Shown: piece after piece, positions 34,014 to 42,127 of the stretch
How positions within the stretch are numbered: position 1 is the stretch's first letter
Layout: every line of letters starts with the position of its first letter
Assembly: GCA_937915285.1 (NCBI GenBank)
Contig: CALDNG010000212.1
Location: forward strand, 1 to 45,717
DNA length: 45,717 nucleotides
Source of the DNA: an uncultured Desulfomonile sp.
GTDB lineage: Bacteria > Desulfobacterota > Desulfomonilia > Desulfomonilales > Desulfomonilaceae
Reading direction: 5' to 3'
Made by a program: the position numbers and the translations under genes
Notes under the pieces: generated by a model
Databases searched by the model: none
Told to the model about the DNA's origin: nothing
The model's input: the letters and a program-made list of their open reading frames with translations, nothing else

Positions 34014-36290
34014 TCAGGATTCTTTGGATAAAATAGCGGCAGCGAGGACTCTTTCCAGGTTCGCAGGCAGCTTGTAAATACGAGACCCGAGCGCATCGCT
34101 AATTGCGTTCAGAATTGCCGGGGCAGTTGGAATAAGGGCTGGCTCGCCAACACCCTTTGCTCCAAAAGGTCCGGTAGGCTCGAAATCTTCCACGATTATC
34201 GGCACTATCTCAGGAATATCTGCGCAGGTTGGGATATGGTAATCTTTTAGAGATTCCGTTTTGCCAGGCTCAAATTCCTCCATCAATGCAAAGCCCAATC
34301 CCATCACAACTCCACCGTAAATCTGTCCTCGAACATTCTCAGGGTTTATGGCCTTTCCGACATCATGAGCTGCTGAAACCCGCAGCACCTGGACCTCACC
34401 GGTGAGTGTGTCGACTGCGACCTCAGCGACATGAGTCGCATAAGCAAATGTGGCGTATGGTTTGCCCATTCCTGAAACCGGATCCAAAGGGGTGGTGTCT
34501 GGATCAAAAAAGCCTTGCCATTTCAACGGTGTGCCCGTACGGCTCATGATAGAGGCAAGTTCCTGAAACGAAGCCTTGTTCTGAACATTTTCCATGTCAT
34601 AAACAAAACCGGGCTCCAGCCGCATTCTGCTTCTGGATGCCTTGAGTTTACTGGCGGCGTGAGTGACCAGAACATCCTTTAGTTTTTTGGTAGCGTCGAG
34701 AACTGCATTTCCGGAAATGTAGGTTTGCCTACTGGCTGAGGTAGCTCCAGCGGATGTAGTTCTCCCGGTGTCGGCAATCACCAGTTTGATTGCCAGCGGG
34801 TCCATATTCAATTCCTGAGCGGCTATCTGGGCCAAAACAGTGGTTGATCCCTGACCGATGTCGGCAGCGCCAGAGTAAAGGGTTATCGATCCATCCTTGA
34901 GCAACTCCACCTGGGCAGTTGAGGGATTTTGAACACCTGTGTTGCCTATGCCGTACAGCATTGAGGCCACTCCGACACCATATTTGAGATGTGGCTTCAG
35001 GGCAGGGGCCTGTTTTCGTGCTTTTTCATAGTACGGTTTGACAGCCTCAATTGTTTTTGCGATTCCAACGCTTGCATGGAGTTGCTGTCCTGTGGCGGTT
35101 TGCGAACCCACACGCAATGAATTGCGCAACCTGATTTCAACCGGGCTCATATCAAGGGCCTGGGCCAGTAAATCCATCTGGGATTCATGCGCGAAAGCAA
35201 TCTGAGGAACACCAAAGCCACGCATAGCTCCAGCCATGGGATGATTTGTGTAGGCAAATTTTGATTCAATGTTAAGGTTTGGGATTTCATAAGGCCCTGT
35301 CGCATGAACTGCGGATCTTGAAACCACCGCCAGTCCATAAGACGCGTAAGCTCCGGTGTCACCAATGATTCTGACATCCGCAGCCATAAGCCTACCATCT
35401 CTTGTAGCTCCACTCTTGTACCAGATTTTTAGCGGATGACGTTTTGCGGTGCAAAGGAAAGCCTCTTCCCTAGTGTAGACCATTTTTACAGGTCTTTTGA
35501 GTATCCATGCGGCCAATCCCACAAAGCCCTGTGTGTTCAGATCAAGTTTGGAGCCAAATCCACCACCGGTGGGAGACTGTATTATTCTGACCTTTGACTC
35601 ATCAAGAGCGAGTAAGTCGCAAACATCTTTCAGATCGTAGTGAGGATTCTGGGTGGATGCGAAGATAGTGACCACACCGTCATGATCCACGAATGCCACG
35701 CCTGCATCCGGTTCGATGTAACAGTGTTCGACATGGCTTGTCTCGTAGTAGCGTTCTACAACCACGTCGGAATTCCTGAACGCCTCTTCGGGACTGCCTT
35801 TCCTTATGATTCTGTTCCCAAGAAAATTCCCGTTATCATGAATTTTTGGCGCGTCAGGCCTTAGGGCCTCTTCAGGATCGAACACGCTGGGCAATTCCTG
35901 ATAGGAAACCTGGACCAGGCGTGCGGCCTTTTGTGCGTCAGGCAGCGTTTCTCCGGCCACAATTGCTATGGGATCTCCAATGCAACGCACCTTGTTTTCC
36001 GCCAGCAGAAACTGATCCTTGTTTATTATCCCGAACCTGTTTTTGCCTGGAATGTCAGCGCTTGTGAATACCCCAAGACATCCCCTCGAACTCAGCGCTT
36101 TTTCCGAATTGACCGACTTTATTAGCGCGTGGTGTCGCTGGCTGCGAACTGCTACAAGGAAAGCCATGCCTTCCATTTCTATATCCGCGCAGAAACGAGC
36201 GTTCCCGGCTAGTCTCTCCCAAGACCCAAACCTGACGAAGCTCTGCCCTACCGGATCAATTTGTCGTTCCTTCTCACTATTGCTGGCCAA
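34014..36290 (-). CDS. Molybdenum hydroxylase large (molybdopterin) subunit
   Basis: 758 residues of the xanthine-dehydrogenase/aldehyde-oxidase large subunit, binding Mo-pterin (cytosine dinucleotide form in most bacteria). Visible motifs are GGGFGSKLDL, AMRGFGVPQIAFAHESQMD (Mo-site Arg loop), a GQGSTTVLAQIAAQEL segment, and GVGEPALIPTAPAI near the end, which holds the catalytic Glu. By context it would hydroxylate nicotinate at C6. E. barkeri splits this subunit into two polypeptides; here it is one. The TTG at 36290 has GAGG upstream and overlaps the FAD subunit gene by 14 bp. Confidence 0.92.
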   Translation of the reverse strand: MASNSEKERQIDPVGQSFVRFGSWERLAGNARFCADIEMEGMAFLVAVRSQRHHALIKSVNSEKALSSRGCLGVFTSADIPGKNRFGIINKDQFLLAENKVRCIGDPIAIVAGETLPDAQKAARLVQVSYQELPSVFDPEEALRPDAPKIHDNGNFLGNRIIRKGSPEEAFRNSDVVVERYYETSHVEHCYIEPDAGVAFVDHDGVVTIFASTQNPHYDLKDVCDLLALDESKVRIIQSPTGGGFGSKLDLNTQGFVGLAAWILKRPVKMVYTREEAFLCTAKRHPLKIWYKSGATRDGRLMAADVRIIGDTGAYASYGLAVVSRSAVHATGPYEIPNLNIESKFAYTNHPMAGAMRGFGVPQIAFAHESQMDLLAQALDMSPVEIRLRNSLRVGSQTATGQQLHASVGIAKTIEAVKPYYEKARKQAPALKPHLKYGVGVASMLYGIGNTGVQNPSTAQVELLKDGSITLYSGAADIGQGSTTVLAQIAAQELNMDPLAIKLVIADTGRTTSAGATSASRQTYISGNAVLDATKKLKDVLVTHAASKLKASRSRMRLEPGFVYDMENVQNKASFQELASIMSRTGTPLKWQGFFDPDTTPLDPVSGMGKPYATFAYATHVAEVAVDTLTGEVQVLRVSAAHDVGKAINPENVRGQIYGGVVMGLGFALMEEFEPGKTESLKDYHIPTCADIPEIVPIIVEDFEPTGPFGAKGVGEPALIPTAPAILNAISDALGSRIYKLPANLERVLAAAILSKES

Positions 36291-37170
36291 AAAAGATTTC
36301 CTCTAGAGTCTTGATTGTGAGCCCGATTACGGCAGGCTTTTTATATACGAACGATGGTCGCTCGCCGCTCAACCTCACCATTTCTTCCGCAACGGTCTGA
36401 GCAGCTTCAGCTATGAGTCTGGAATCCGGTTTTCGGCACTTCAGACAATCTTCCGCAACGCGCATTCTGGAGGGTTGAGGGCTGATGGAGGACAGGGCTA
36501 GCTTTATTCGGTTGACAGCGCCATCCGGATCCAGGGTGGCCACGGCAGCAGCCCCAGCGCGGGATATTGCCAGAGACCTTCTTCGAGCGATACGATTATA
36601 AGCGTGTCGGGAACCATCTGGCCAGATTTCAAGAGAAAATCCGGCTATAAGAAAACCTGGTTTTAGACCTGTCTTGTATGGACCAACGATGAATGATCCC
36701 AATGGTTCACTGAATTCCCCTGAGGCGCTTTTAAGGATTACATGGGTGTCATGTACCATCAGCGCCGGAACACTGTCAGCAGCAGGAGAGGCATTACCGA
36801 CATTGCCTCCAAGAGTACCGGCGTTCCTTATCTGAAGACTGCCAACCTGGCTACTCGCCCTCACTAGCGAGGGCGCATGTCTTTGAACCAATGGATTACA
36901 CATGATCTCTGAGTAGGTTAGCGCAGACCCTATTGTCAGCCTGTCCTGATTAACAGAAATCTGTCTGAGTTCCTCCAGCCTCGAGACATCAACAACGTAC
37001 TTTGCCCCTAAATTTCCACTGCGAGCTGCTATCATCAAGTCAGTGCCGCCAGCCAGGAGTCTCGATTCCGAACCGTGCGCCGACAGGAAATCCGTTGCCT
37101 CAGAGAGGGTTTGAGGTCTGAAGTACTCGAAAACCGATCTTATTTCATAAGTTCTTGTTGTCATTGTCAC
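36277..37170 (-). CDS. Molybdenum hydroxylase medium (FAD) subunit
   Basis: 297 residues of the FAD-binding subunit (CoxM/XdhB type), passing electrons between FeS centres and the external acceptor. FAD motifs are RLLAGGTDLMIAARSG near residue 35-50 and RNAGTLGGNVGNASPAADS near 105-125; the CO-dehydrogenase flavoprotein C-terminal domain follows. The GTG at 37170 is preferred because AGGA lies 6 nt upstream; an ATG is two codons later. It overlaps the 2Fe-2S gene by 26 bp and the large-subunit gene by 14 bp, so the three are translationally coupled. Confidence 0.92.
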   Translation of the reverse strand: MTMTTRTYEIRSVFEYFRPQTLSEATDFLSAHGSESRLLAGGTDLMIAARSGNLGAKYVVDVSRLEELRQISVNQDRLTIGSALTYSEIMCNPLVQRHAPSLVRASSQVGSLQIRNAGTLGGNVGNASPAADSVPALMVHDTHVILKSASGEFSEPLGSFIVGPYKTGLKPGFLIAGFSLEIWPDGSRHAYNRIARRRSLAISRAGAAAVATLDPDGAVNRIKLALSSISPQPSRMRVAEDCLKCRKPDSRLIAEAAQTVAEEMVRLSGERPSFVYKKPAVIGLTIKTLEEIFFGQQ

Positions 37171-37660
37171 TTAAGGTCCTGGAAGCGGATTCAATTGCGT
37201 CGATGATCTGGACGTATCCTGTGCATCTGCAGATATTTCCTGAAATGGCTTCAATTATTTCACTTCTGGCAGGTTTCGGGTTGGAGAGTAAAAGAGAAAA
37301 AGACGAAATCAACATTCCCGGAGTGCAGAACCCGCATTGAACACCGCCTGTTTCGGCAAAAGCCTTCTGGATCGACTGGCCAGCAGGAAGGGCGGCCAAG
37401 CCTTCGACCGTCATAACTTCACGGCCATCGAGTTGCGGCGCAAGGGTTAAACACGAATTGATGACTTTTGCGTCGACCATGATGGAACATGCGCCGCATT
37501 CGCCTATCCCACAACCCTCCTTGGTCCCTTTGAGGCCCAATCGGTCACGAAGGACTACCAAAGCGCTTTCAGATGGGTCCACCTGTATGCTGACCGCTTC
37601 ACCATTCAGCCTGAAACTGATTGAGACTGAATCCATTTCTTTTTCAAAATCTTCGGGCAT
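37145..37660 (-). CDS. Molybdenum hydroxylase small (2Fe-2S) subunit
   Basis: 171 residues. The plant-type 2Fe-2S site is Cys 50, 55, 58 and 70 (CGIGECGAC then C), and the second, helical-domain site is Cys 109, 112, 144 and 146 (CGFCTPG and ICRC), the classic pair for this enzyme class. It transfers electrons from the Mo centre to FAD. First gene of the operon; the 219-bp gap to the XRE-cupin regulator contains a candidate promoter and operators. The order small-medium-large is common in the family. Confidence 0.94.
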   Translation of the reverse strand: MPEDFEKEMDSVSISFRLNGEAVSIQVDPSESALVVLRDRLGLKGTKEGCGIGECGACSIMVDAKVINSCLTLAPQLDGREVMTVEGLAALPAGQSIQKAFAETGGVQCGFCTPGMLISSFSLLLSNPKPARSEIIEAISGNICRCTGYVQIIDAIESASRTLSDNDNKNL

Positions 37661-37690
37661 GAAATTTTCCAGAAACTTGCTATTAATTTA

Positions 37691-37754
37691 ATGATATGTT
37701 GTTCAGAACATTCCGTGTCAGGATTCCTAGATTTTTGGTCTAAAGGAACTGTTC
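37691..37754 (-). promoter_or_regulatory. Candidate promoter and operators of the nicotinate-type operon
   Basis: Minus strand: CTGACA (37716-37721), a 19-nt spacer, and TATCAT (37691-37696). The long spacer contains a perfect 11-bp palindrome TGTTC-x-GAACA (37700-37710). A second site with the same half-sites in opposite order, GAAC-x-GTTC, lies upstream at 37746-37754. Placement suggests control by the adjacent XRE-cupin regulator. This is inference; the TSS is not known. Confidence 0.5.
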
Positions 37755-37879
37755 ATAGGGACAGAAGGTCCATTTTTGTTCCAGCCAGAATCCAGACCAA
37801 CCTTTTCTTATCCGTATAAGAATAAAAACCGATTTTGCGAAAATCAACTCACGAAATTCCCTACGGAAAATTTGGTGAA

Positions 37880-38434
37880 TCAAAAAGTTGGGGGACTGAT
37901 CACCCAAACGACAATAGTGTCCGTTTTTCCGGGATTGTTCCAGCTATGGGGAGATGATGAATTATAATAAAAGCTCTCATTTTCCCTAACCAGATGAATT
38001 AACCCATCCAGTTCTATTTCCAGTTCACCCTTCAAAATAATGCCGAACTCTTCTCCAACATGACTGTACAACCCATGCGATCCGCCACCTGGCTGAATAG
38101 TCGTCAAAAACGGATGCATCCGTTTATTCTTGGGATTAAGAACCAGAGATTGCATGTTTGCGTTCCAGCGTTCCAATGTCAGGGAGATACGCTGTTCCGC
38201 ATGTAAAACCACCGGATCATCATCCTGTGATTCCACGAAAAAGTCTGTAATCTTTGTCTGTAAAGCCTCTGCTATTTTTTTGAGAGTCGAAATCGAAGGC
38301 GAAACACGGCCATTTTCTATCTGGGATAGATAAGCGTCCGAGCAACCGGCCTTTTCACCCAGTTGCTTCAGCGTAAGATGATTCATTTGACGATGAGCTT
38401 TAATCCTCTGGCCTATTTCAATTTCAACGCTCAT
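37880..38434 (-). CDS. XRE-family regulator with C-terminal cupin domain
   Basis: 184 residues. A helix-turn-helix of XRE/Cro type lies at about 8-65 (LTLKQLGEKAGCSDAYLSQ, then ENGRVSPSISTLKKIAEAL), followed by a cupin barrel at about 100-180 (EEFGIILKGELEIELDG) that would bind a small effector. It is the first gene upstream of the Mo-hydroxylase operon, same strand, 219 bp away, so it most likely senses the N-heterocycle or an intermediate and controls the operon. It has its own strong promoter. Direction of control (activator or repressor) cannot be told. Confidence 0.9.
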   Translation of the reverse strand: MSVEIEIGQRIKAHRQMNHLTLKQLGEKAGCSDAYLSQIENGRVSPSISTLKKIAEALQTKITDFFVESQDDDPVVLHAEQRISLTLERWNANMQSLVLNPKNKRMHPFLTTIQPGGGSHGLYSHVGEEFGIILKGELEIELDGLIHLVRENESFYYNSSSPHSWNNPGKTDTIVVWVISPPTF

Positions 38435-38480
38435 AATTTTTCAAACGTCTCTTACAAATTAAGTATTATTTAATATTCTA

Positions 38481-38509
38481 AGTATCTTCAAATTAAATCA
38501 CAGTGTCAA
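38481..38509 (-). promoter_or_regulatory. sigma-70 promoter of the XRE-cupin regulator
   Basis: Minus strand: perfect TTGACA (38504-38509), 17-nt spacer, GATACT (38481-38486), about 47 nt above the start codon. The region just downstream is AT-rich with a near-palindrome (AATATTAAATAATACTT) that could be an autoregulatory site. Confidence 0.7.
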
Positions 38510-38580
38510 TGCCATTCTTGAGAGGCCGGGAATAAAATTCAGAGAGAGTTTCCCTTCAAATATTATAAAACGGACGGACA

Positions 38581-38644
38581 AAAAAAAAGCAATCCTTAAA
38601 CTGGAGGATTGCTAAGAGGGTATGGTTAGGAGTCGTTGTTCGAC
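38581..38644 (-). ncRNA. Predicted ~64-nt small RNA under sigma-54 control
   Basis: No open frame is present. Expected to start near 38643-38644, about 12 nt below the -12 element. The transcript would fold as a tiny 5' hairpin (GTCG, loop AACAA, CGAC), then a C/U/A-rich single strand (TCCTAACCATACCCTCTT), then a strong intrinsic terminator (AGCAATCCT with AGGATTGCT, 9 bp, 8-nt loop) and a run of at least eight T. The open C-rich segment and the CCTCC before the loop are complementary to Shine-Dalgarno-type sequence, the layout of a base-pairing sRNA. Nearest genes are rsmB upstream and the XRE regulator downstream, each with separate signals. I know of no named family for it. Confidence 0.65.
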
Positions 38645-38654
38645 AATAGGTAAA

Positions 38655-38670
38655 GCAAGTCCCGTGCCAA
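38655..38670 (-). promoter_or_regulatory. sigma-54 promoter, full consensus match
   Basis: Minus strand TGGCACGGGACTTGCT, with GG and GC separated by exactly 10 nt (with one more T before it, at 38670). It matches every specified position of the sigma-54 consensus TGGCACGrnnnTTGCw. The only downstream transcription unit before a strong terminator is the predicted small RNA. Confidence 0.8.
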
Positions 38671-38776
38671 CATTGGTTAACGCTAGTTTAAGCTATTTTA
38701 GGGTCTTCTGAAAACGTAACAAACGGTGAGGCGCGAAAAATTTTTACACCTTATTTTTCTGGAAAACAACCGCGCG

Positions 38777-38817
38777 GTGAATTTTTTCACATTTAATATT
38801 CGGCAGGTCACTGACCT
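38777..38817. promoter_or_regulatory. Two inverted repeats, candidate enhancer-binding sites
   Basis: GTGAA-TTTT-TTCAC at 38777-38790 and the 13-bp palindrome AGGTCA-C-TGACCT at 38805-38817. They lie about 135-175 bp upstream of the predicted start of the small RNA, the usual distance for sigma-54 activators. The rest of 38671-38858 has no gene. Confidence 0.5.
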
Positions 38818-38858
38818 AGTTTAAAGTGGCTTTAAAAAGGACTTTTCTAGGCGCGCAA

Positions 38859-40238
38859 TTAGACTCGACAAAAACGCGCTGCGAAAAAACCATCCATTGG
38901 CTGATTCAAGTCAGGAGGAAAGGTAAAAAGGAATCCATTCCCGTCGATAGATGCAAAAGGCGTGCATTCATTGGGTGAAATCGGGTCTATGACCAAAGAG
39001 GGTTCATCTTTTAAAAACTGTTGGACAACTCCAAGGGTTTCTTCTGTCGAAACCGAGCACACTGAATAAACAAGCAGTCCGTTTGGTTTCAATGTTTTTG
39101 AAACACTTTTCAGCAGGGACAACTGTTTTGCGGAGTGCTCTCTAAGCTTATTTGGGGTGACAGTGTATTTTACCTCTGGATTGTGTCTTAGAACTCCGAG
39201 ACTTGAACATGGAGCGTCAACCAGAATTCGGTCAAACTCGCCGAGTTGTCTGACGAGATTGCTATCCGAACAATCCATGCAGTGAGCCTGATAGGGTCCT
39301 ACCCCTAACCGTTGCAGATTTTGTCGGGATTCTGCGAGTCTGTTGGGATTGATATCGCATAAGACCAATTCTACTTCCAGATCAGGTGTTGGCGCTAGAT
39401 GGAAAGCCTTGTTACCGGGAGCGGCGCAAGCGTCGAGAATCCGATGACCCCGCAGGGGTTTTAGAAGGCTCGGAACAAGCTGAGATGCGAGATCCTGAAC
39501 CAGAAAGAGCCCTTCCTCAAAGCCTGCGACCGTTGAAACAGGTTGACCGAGACTTGTGATTTCAAGGGAACTGAACTCAGGGTAAATGGCGCCGATTCTC
39601 AGGCCACATTGCTTGAGCCGCTCGAGGAATTCCCCGAAAGATATCTTGTGGGTATTTGCGTGAAACACCAAAGAAGGTCTGGAGTTGTTGAATTCAAGAA
39701 TTTTCACGGTCTGATCAGGTCCGTATTGATCAAACCACCTTTTTACAAGCCATTCCGGGTGTGAGTAATATTTGCTCAGTTCTGCCGAACTGTTTTTTGG
39801 AGCCATCCTTATGGATTCAGAGTTTGCCGAGACGTTTCTGAGAAGACCATTCACGAAACCGGACGTCGACATTGTCAACAAACGTTTTGCCTGAAGCGTC
39901 GCCTCGTTGACAATGGCCCGGACAGGAATCCGGTCGAGATATATTATCTGGTAAACTCCCATCCTAAGTATGTTCCTAAGAATATGGCTGATTTTCTTTC
40001 CAGGGTTTTTCAGGAATTGGGAGATAATATGATCCAGGTGAGATCTGTTTCTGGTGACCCCGTAGACCAGTTCGGTCACTAGGTTCCTATCCTCCCGTGA
40101 AAGGACTCTCCCGTGTAGTATCTCGTTGAGTGACTGCTCGGCGTATTGTCCTTTTTCTACGGTCAGAAGAGCTGAAAGCGCAAGTTTTCTAGAGATACTC
40201 TCCTCTGACTGTTTATTTTTTTTAGCGTTGACAATCAT
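38859..40238 (-). CDS. rsmB: 16S rRNA (cytosine-5) methyltransferase RsmB
   Basis: 459 residues. It methylates C967 (E. coli numbering) of 16S rRNA. The N-terminal NusB-like RNA-binding domain is at about 15-150. The Rossmann methyltransferase domain carries the SAM motif DACAAPGNKAFHL, motif IV DAPCSSLGVLRHNPE with one catalytic Cys, and motif VI VYSVCSVSTEE with the second. All catalytic features are intact. It follows htpX after a terminator and precedes the small RNA region. The Shine-Dalgarno before the ATG is weak. Confidence 0.93.
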   Translation of the reverse strand: MIVNAKKNKQSEESISRKLALSALLTVEKGQYAEQSLNEILHGRVLSREDRNLVTELVYGVTRNRSHLDHIISQFLKNPGKKISHILRNILRMGVYQIIYLDRIPVRAIVNEATLQAKRLLTMSTSGFVNGLLRNVSANSESIRMAPKNSSAELSKYYSHPEWLVKRWFDQYGPDQTVKILEFNNSRPSLVFHANTHKISFGEFLERLKQCGLRIGAIYPEFSSLEITSLGQPVSTVAGFEEGLFLVQDLASQLVPSLLKPLRGHRILDACAAPGNKAFHLAPTPDLEVELVLCDINPNRLAESRQNLQRLGVGPYQAHCMDCSDSNLVRQLGEFDRILVDAPCSSLGVLRHNPEVKYTVTPNKLREHSAKQLSLLKSVSKTLKPNGLLVYSVCSVSTEETLGVVQQFLKDEPSLVIDPISPNECTPFASIDGNGFLFTFPPDLNQPMDGFFAARFCRV

Positions 40239-40271
40239 TGGTAAAATTTTCTGGCTGTCCTCAACTCATAA

Positions 40272-40312
40272 AAATAAGCGCCCGCATGTTCAACAACCGT
40301 GGGCGCCTATTT
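40272..40312 (-). terminator. Intrinsic terminator between htpX and rsmB
   Basis: Arms around 40272-40285 and 40299-40312 form about 12 bp plus one mismatch around a ~13-nt loop. On the minus strand TTATTTTTATG follows. It separates def-fmt-htpX from rsmB. Confidence 0.65.
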
Positions 40313-40344
40313 GTTTTCAAGAGAGGTCTTGATTCTATGGATGC

Positions 40345-41175
40345 CTAGCTCATTTGTCGTAAGCGGGCTATTCTCTCCTCCATCGGAGGGTGTGTTGAAA
40401 AAAGATTGGCTATGGTACTACCTGAAAGTGGACTGACTATAAACATGTTGGCAGTCGAAGGATTGGCGTCCATCGGAATTGCCTGGGCTCCTCTCTGCAG
40501 CTTTGCAAGCGCGGATGCCAGCCAGTTTGGATGCCCGCATATTTCAGCTCCGGTCTGGTCGGCAATGTATTCCCTGGATCTCGAAATGGCCATTTGAATT
40601 ATCATTGCCGCAATTGGCGCCAATATCATCATCAGTATGGAACCGACAACCGAGCCGTGACCCTCTTCATCATCAGAGCGTCCTCCAAAGAGAAAGCCGA
40701 ATTGCGCTATGTAGGTAATTGCTGCGCCGATTGTCGCTGCGACCGACTGAATAAGAATGTCCCTGTTCTTTACATGACCCAGTTCGTGCCCTATTACACC
40801 CGCTAACTCCTCCCAGGTCAGTATTCGCATTATACCTTCTGTAACCGCTACAGCCGCATGCTCCGGGTTTCTTCCGGTTGCAAAGGCGTTGGGGGAGTCA
40901 TCTGGGATTATGTAGACTTTTGGCATTGGCAACTCTGCTTTATGGGCCAATTGCTGAACCAGATGGTATAGGTCCGGCGCCTGGGATTCATTTACTTCCT
41001 GGGCTTTATACATTGACAGGACTATTCTGTCACTGAACCAGTAGCTTCCGAAATTGAGGGCTATTGCAATGACCAGGGCTATGGTTGCGCCATTTTTGCC
41101 GCCCATATAGCCTCCAAGAACCACCAGTAATCCTCCCAAGGCTGCCAAAAGAACAACTGTTTTCACTTGATTCAT
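40345..41175 (-). CDS. htpX: Membrane zinc metalloprotease HtpX
   Basis: 276 residues of the M48 family. It degrades misfolded inner-membrane proteins, working beside FtsH. Two N-terminal helices (about 5-22 and 30-47) precede the zinc site GHELGHVKNRD near residue 129. Two more hydrophobic segments follow (about 145-165 and 178-200), with the third zinc ligand Glu in SREYIADQTGAE. The ending THPPMEERIARLRQM is typical. It lies 22 bp after fmt, probably in the same transcript. Confidence 0.95.
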   Translation of the reverse strand: MNQVKTVVLLAALGGLLVVLGGYMGGKNGATIALVIAIALNFGSYWFSDRIVLSMYKAQEVNESQAPDLYHLVQQLAHKAELPMPKVYIIPDDSPNAFATGRNPEHAAVAVTEGIMRILTWEELAGVIGHELGHVKNRDILIQSVAATIGAAITYIAQFGFLFGGRSDDEEGHGSVVGSILMMILAPIAAMIIQMAISRSREYIADQTGAEICGHPNWLASALAKLQRGAQAIPMDANPSTANMFIVSPLSGSTIANLFSTHPPMEERIARLRQMS

Positions 41176-41197
41176 ATTTTTTCTCCACTCGACAATA

Positions 41198-42127
41198 CTA
41201 GTTATTCAAAATATCTCCAGGCTTGATGCCCTTGGATGAAGCCAGTTCAAAAGCCGCTACCTTCTTTTTCCCAGGGGCCTGTAATTGTCTTAATACGATC
41301 AGACCTCCGCCGGAGCCCACAGTGAGCCCGTTCCTGTTGATTTCAACGACCTCACCTGAAGCCGCTTCACCATTCGCAGGCTCAGCCTCCCAAACTTTTA
41401 TTGCCTCGCCCTTGAATTCAAAGAAGGCGATCGGCCACGGATTCATTGCTCTAATGAATCTGTCAATTTCTTCTGCGGTTCTGTTCCAATCAATCTGACC
41501 ATCTTTTTTGGTCAAAAGACGGGTGGAAGTGGCTTTTGTGTTGTCTTGCGAAGTCCTTTCCAGGGATCTTTCCCCAAGTCCCAATATGGTTCTGACTACG
41601 AGTTCAGCTCCCAGTTCCATCAGTTTTTCGCTCAGTGAGGCTGTTGTATCACGATCATCAATTTTTATGGTCGCGTGAAGCAACATGTCTCCGGTGTCCA
41701 GACCCTTATCCATCATCATCGTAGTGACGCCGGTGATTTCGTCACCTTGGGCTATGGCCGTCGAAATGGGAGAGGCCCCTCGGTGTTGCGGCAAAATTGA
41801 TGCATGAACATTGATGCATCCCATCCTGGGTAGATCCAGAATCCATTGGGGAAGCATCCTGCCATAGGCGACCACAACAATAACATCGGGCATCCATTCC
41901 GTGAGTCGGTTCTTCAAGGATTCATCGTTGAGATCCTGAGGTTGAACGCACGGTATGGCAAGGTTGTCGGCCTCCGTTTTTACGGGGCTGGATGCTAGCT
42001 TTCGTCCCCGGCCGGTTGGCTTATCCGGTTGGGTGATCACTCCTAGTACATCGAATTCTGCCTGGAGAGCCTTGAGAGTTGGAACAGCAAAATCGGGAGA
42101 GCCCATGAAAACTACTTTTAGCTTCAA
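41198..42127 (-). CDS. fmt: Methionyl-tRNA formyltransferase
   Basis: 309 residues. It formylates initiator Met-tRNA with 10-formyl-tetrahydrofolate. The N-terminal Rossmann domain has QPDKPTGRGRK near residue 38, the catalytic HASILPQHRGASPI block with Asn/His near 108-121, and a DKGLDTGDML segment; the C-terminal OB-like domain follows. The start is a TTG overlapping the def stop (TTGA), so it is translationally coupled to def, the usual pair. Confidence 0.95.
   Translation of the reverse strand: MKLKVVFMGSPDFAVPTLKALQAEFDVLGVITQPDKPTGRGRKLASSPVKTEADNLAIPCVQPQDLNDESLKNRLTEWMPDVIVVVAYGRMLPQWILDLPRMGCINVHASILPQHRGASPISTAIAQGDEITGVTTMMMDKGLDTGDMLLHATIKIDDRDTTASLSEKLMELGAELVVRTILGLGERSLERTSQDNTKATSTRLLTKKDGQIDWNRTAEEIDRFIRAMNPWPIAFFEFKGEAIKVWEAEPANGEAASGEVVEINRNGLTVGSGGGLIVLRQLQAPGKKKVAAFELASSKGIKPGDILNN

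Noticed and set aside
38577..38612. Terminator of rsmB with a long 3' UTR instead of a separate small RNA
   Set aside because: Not excluded, but a full sigma-54 promoter between rsmB and this terminator favours an independent unit.
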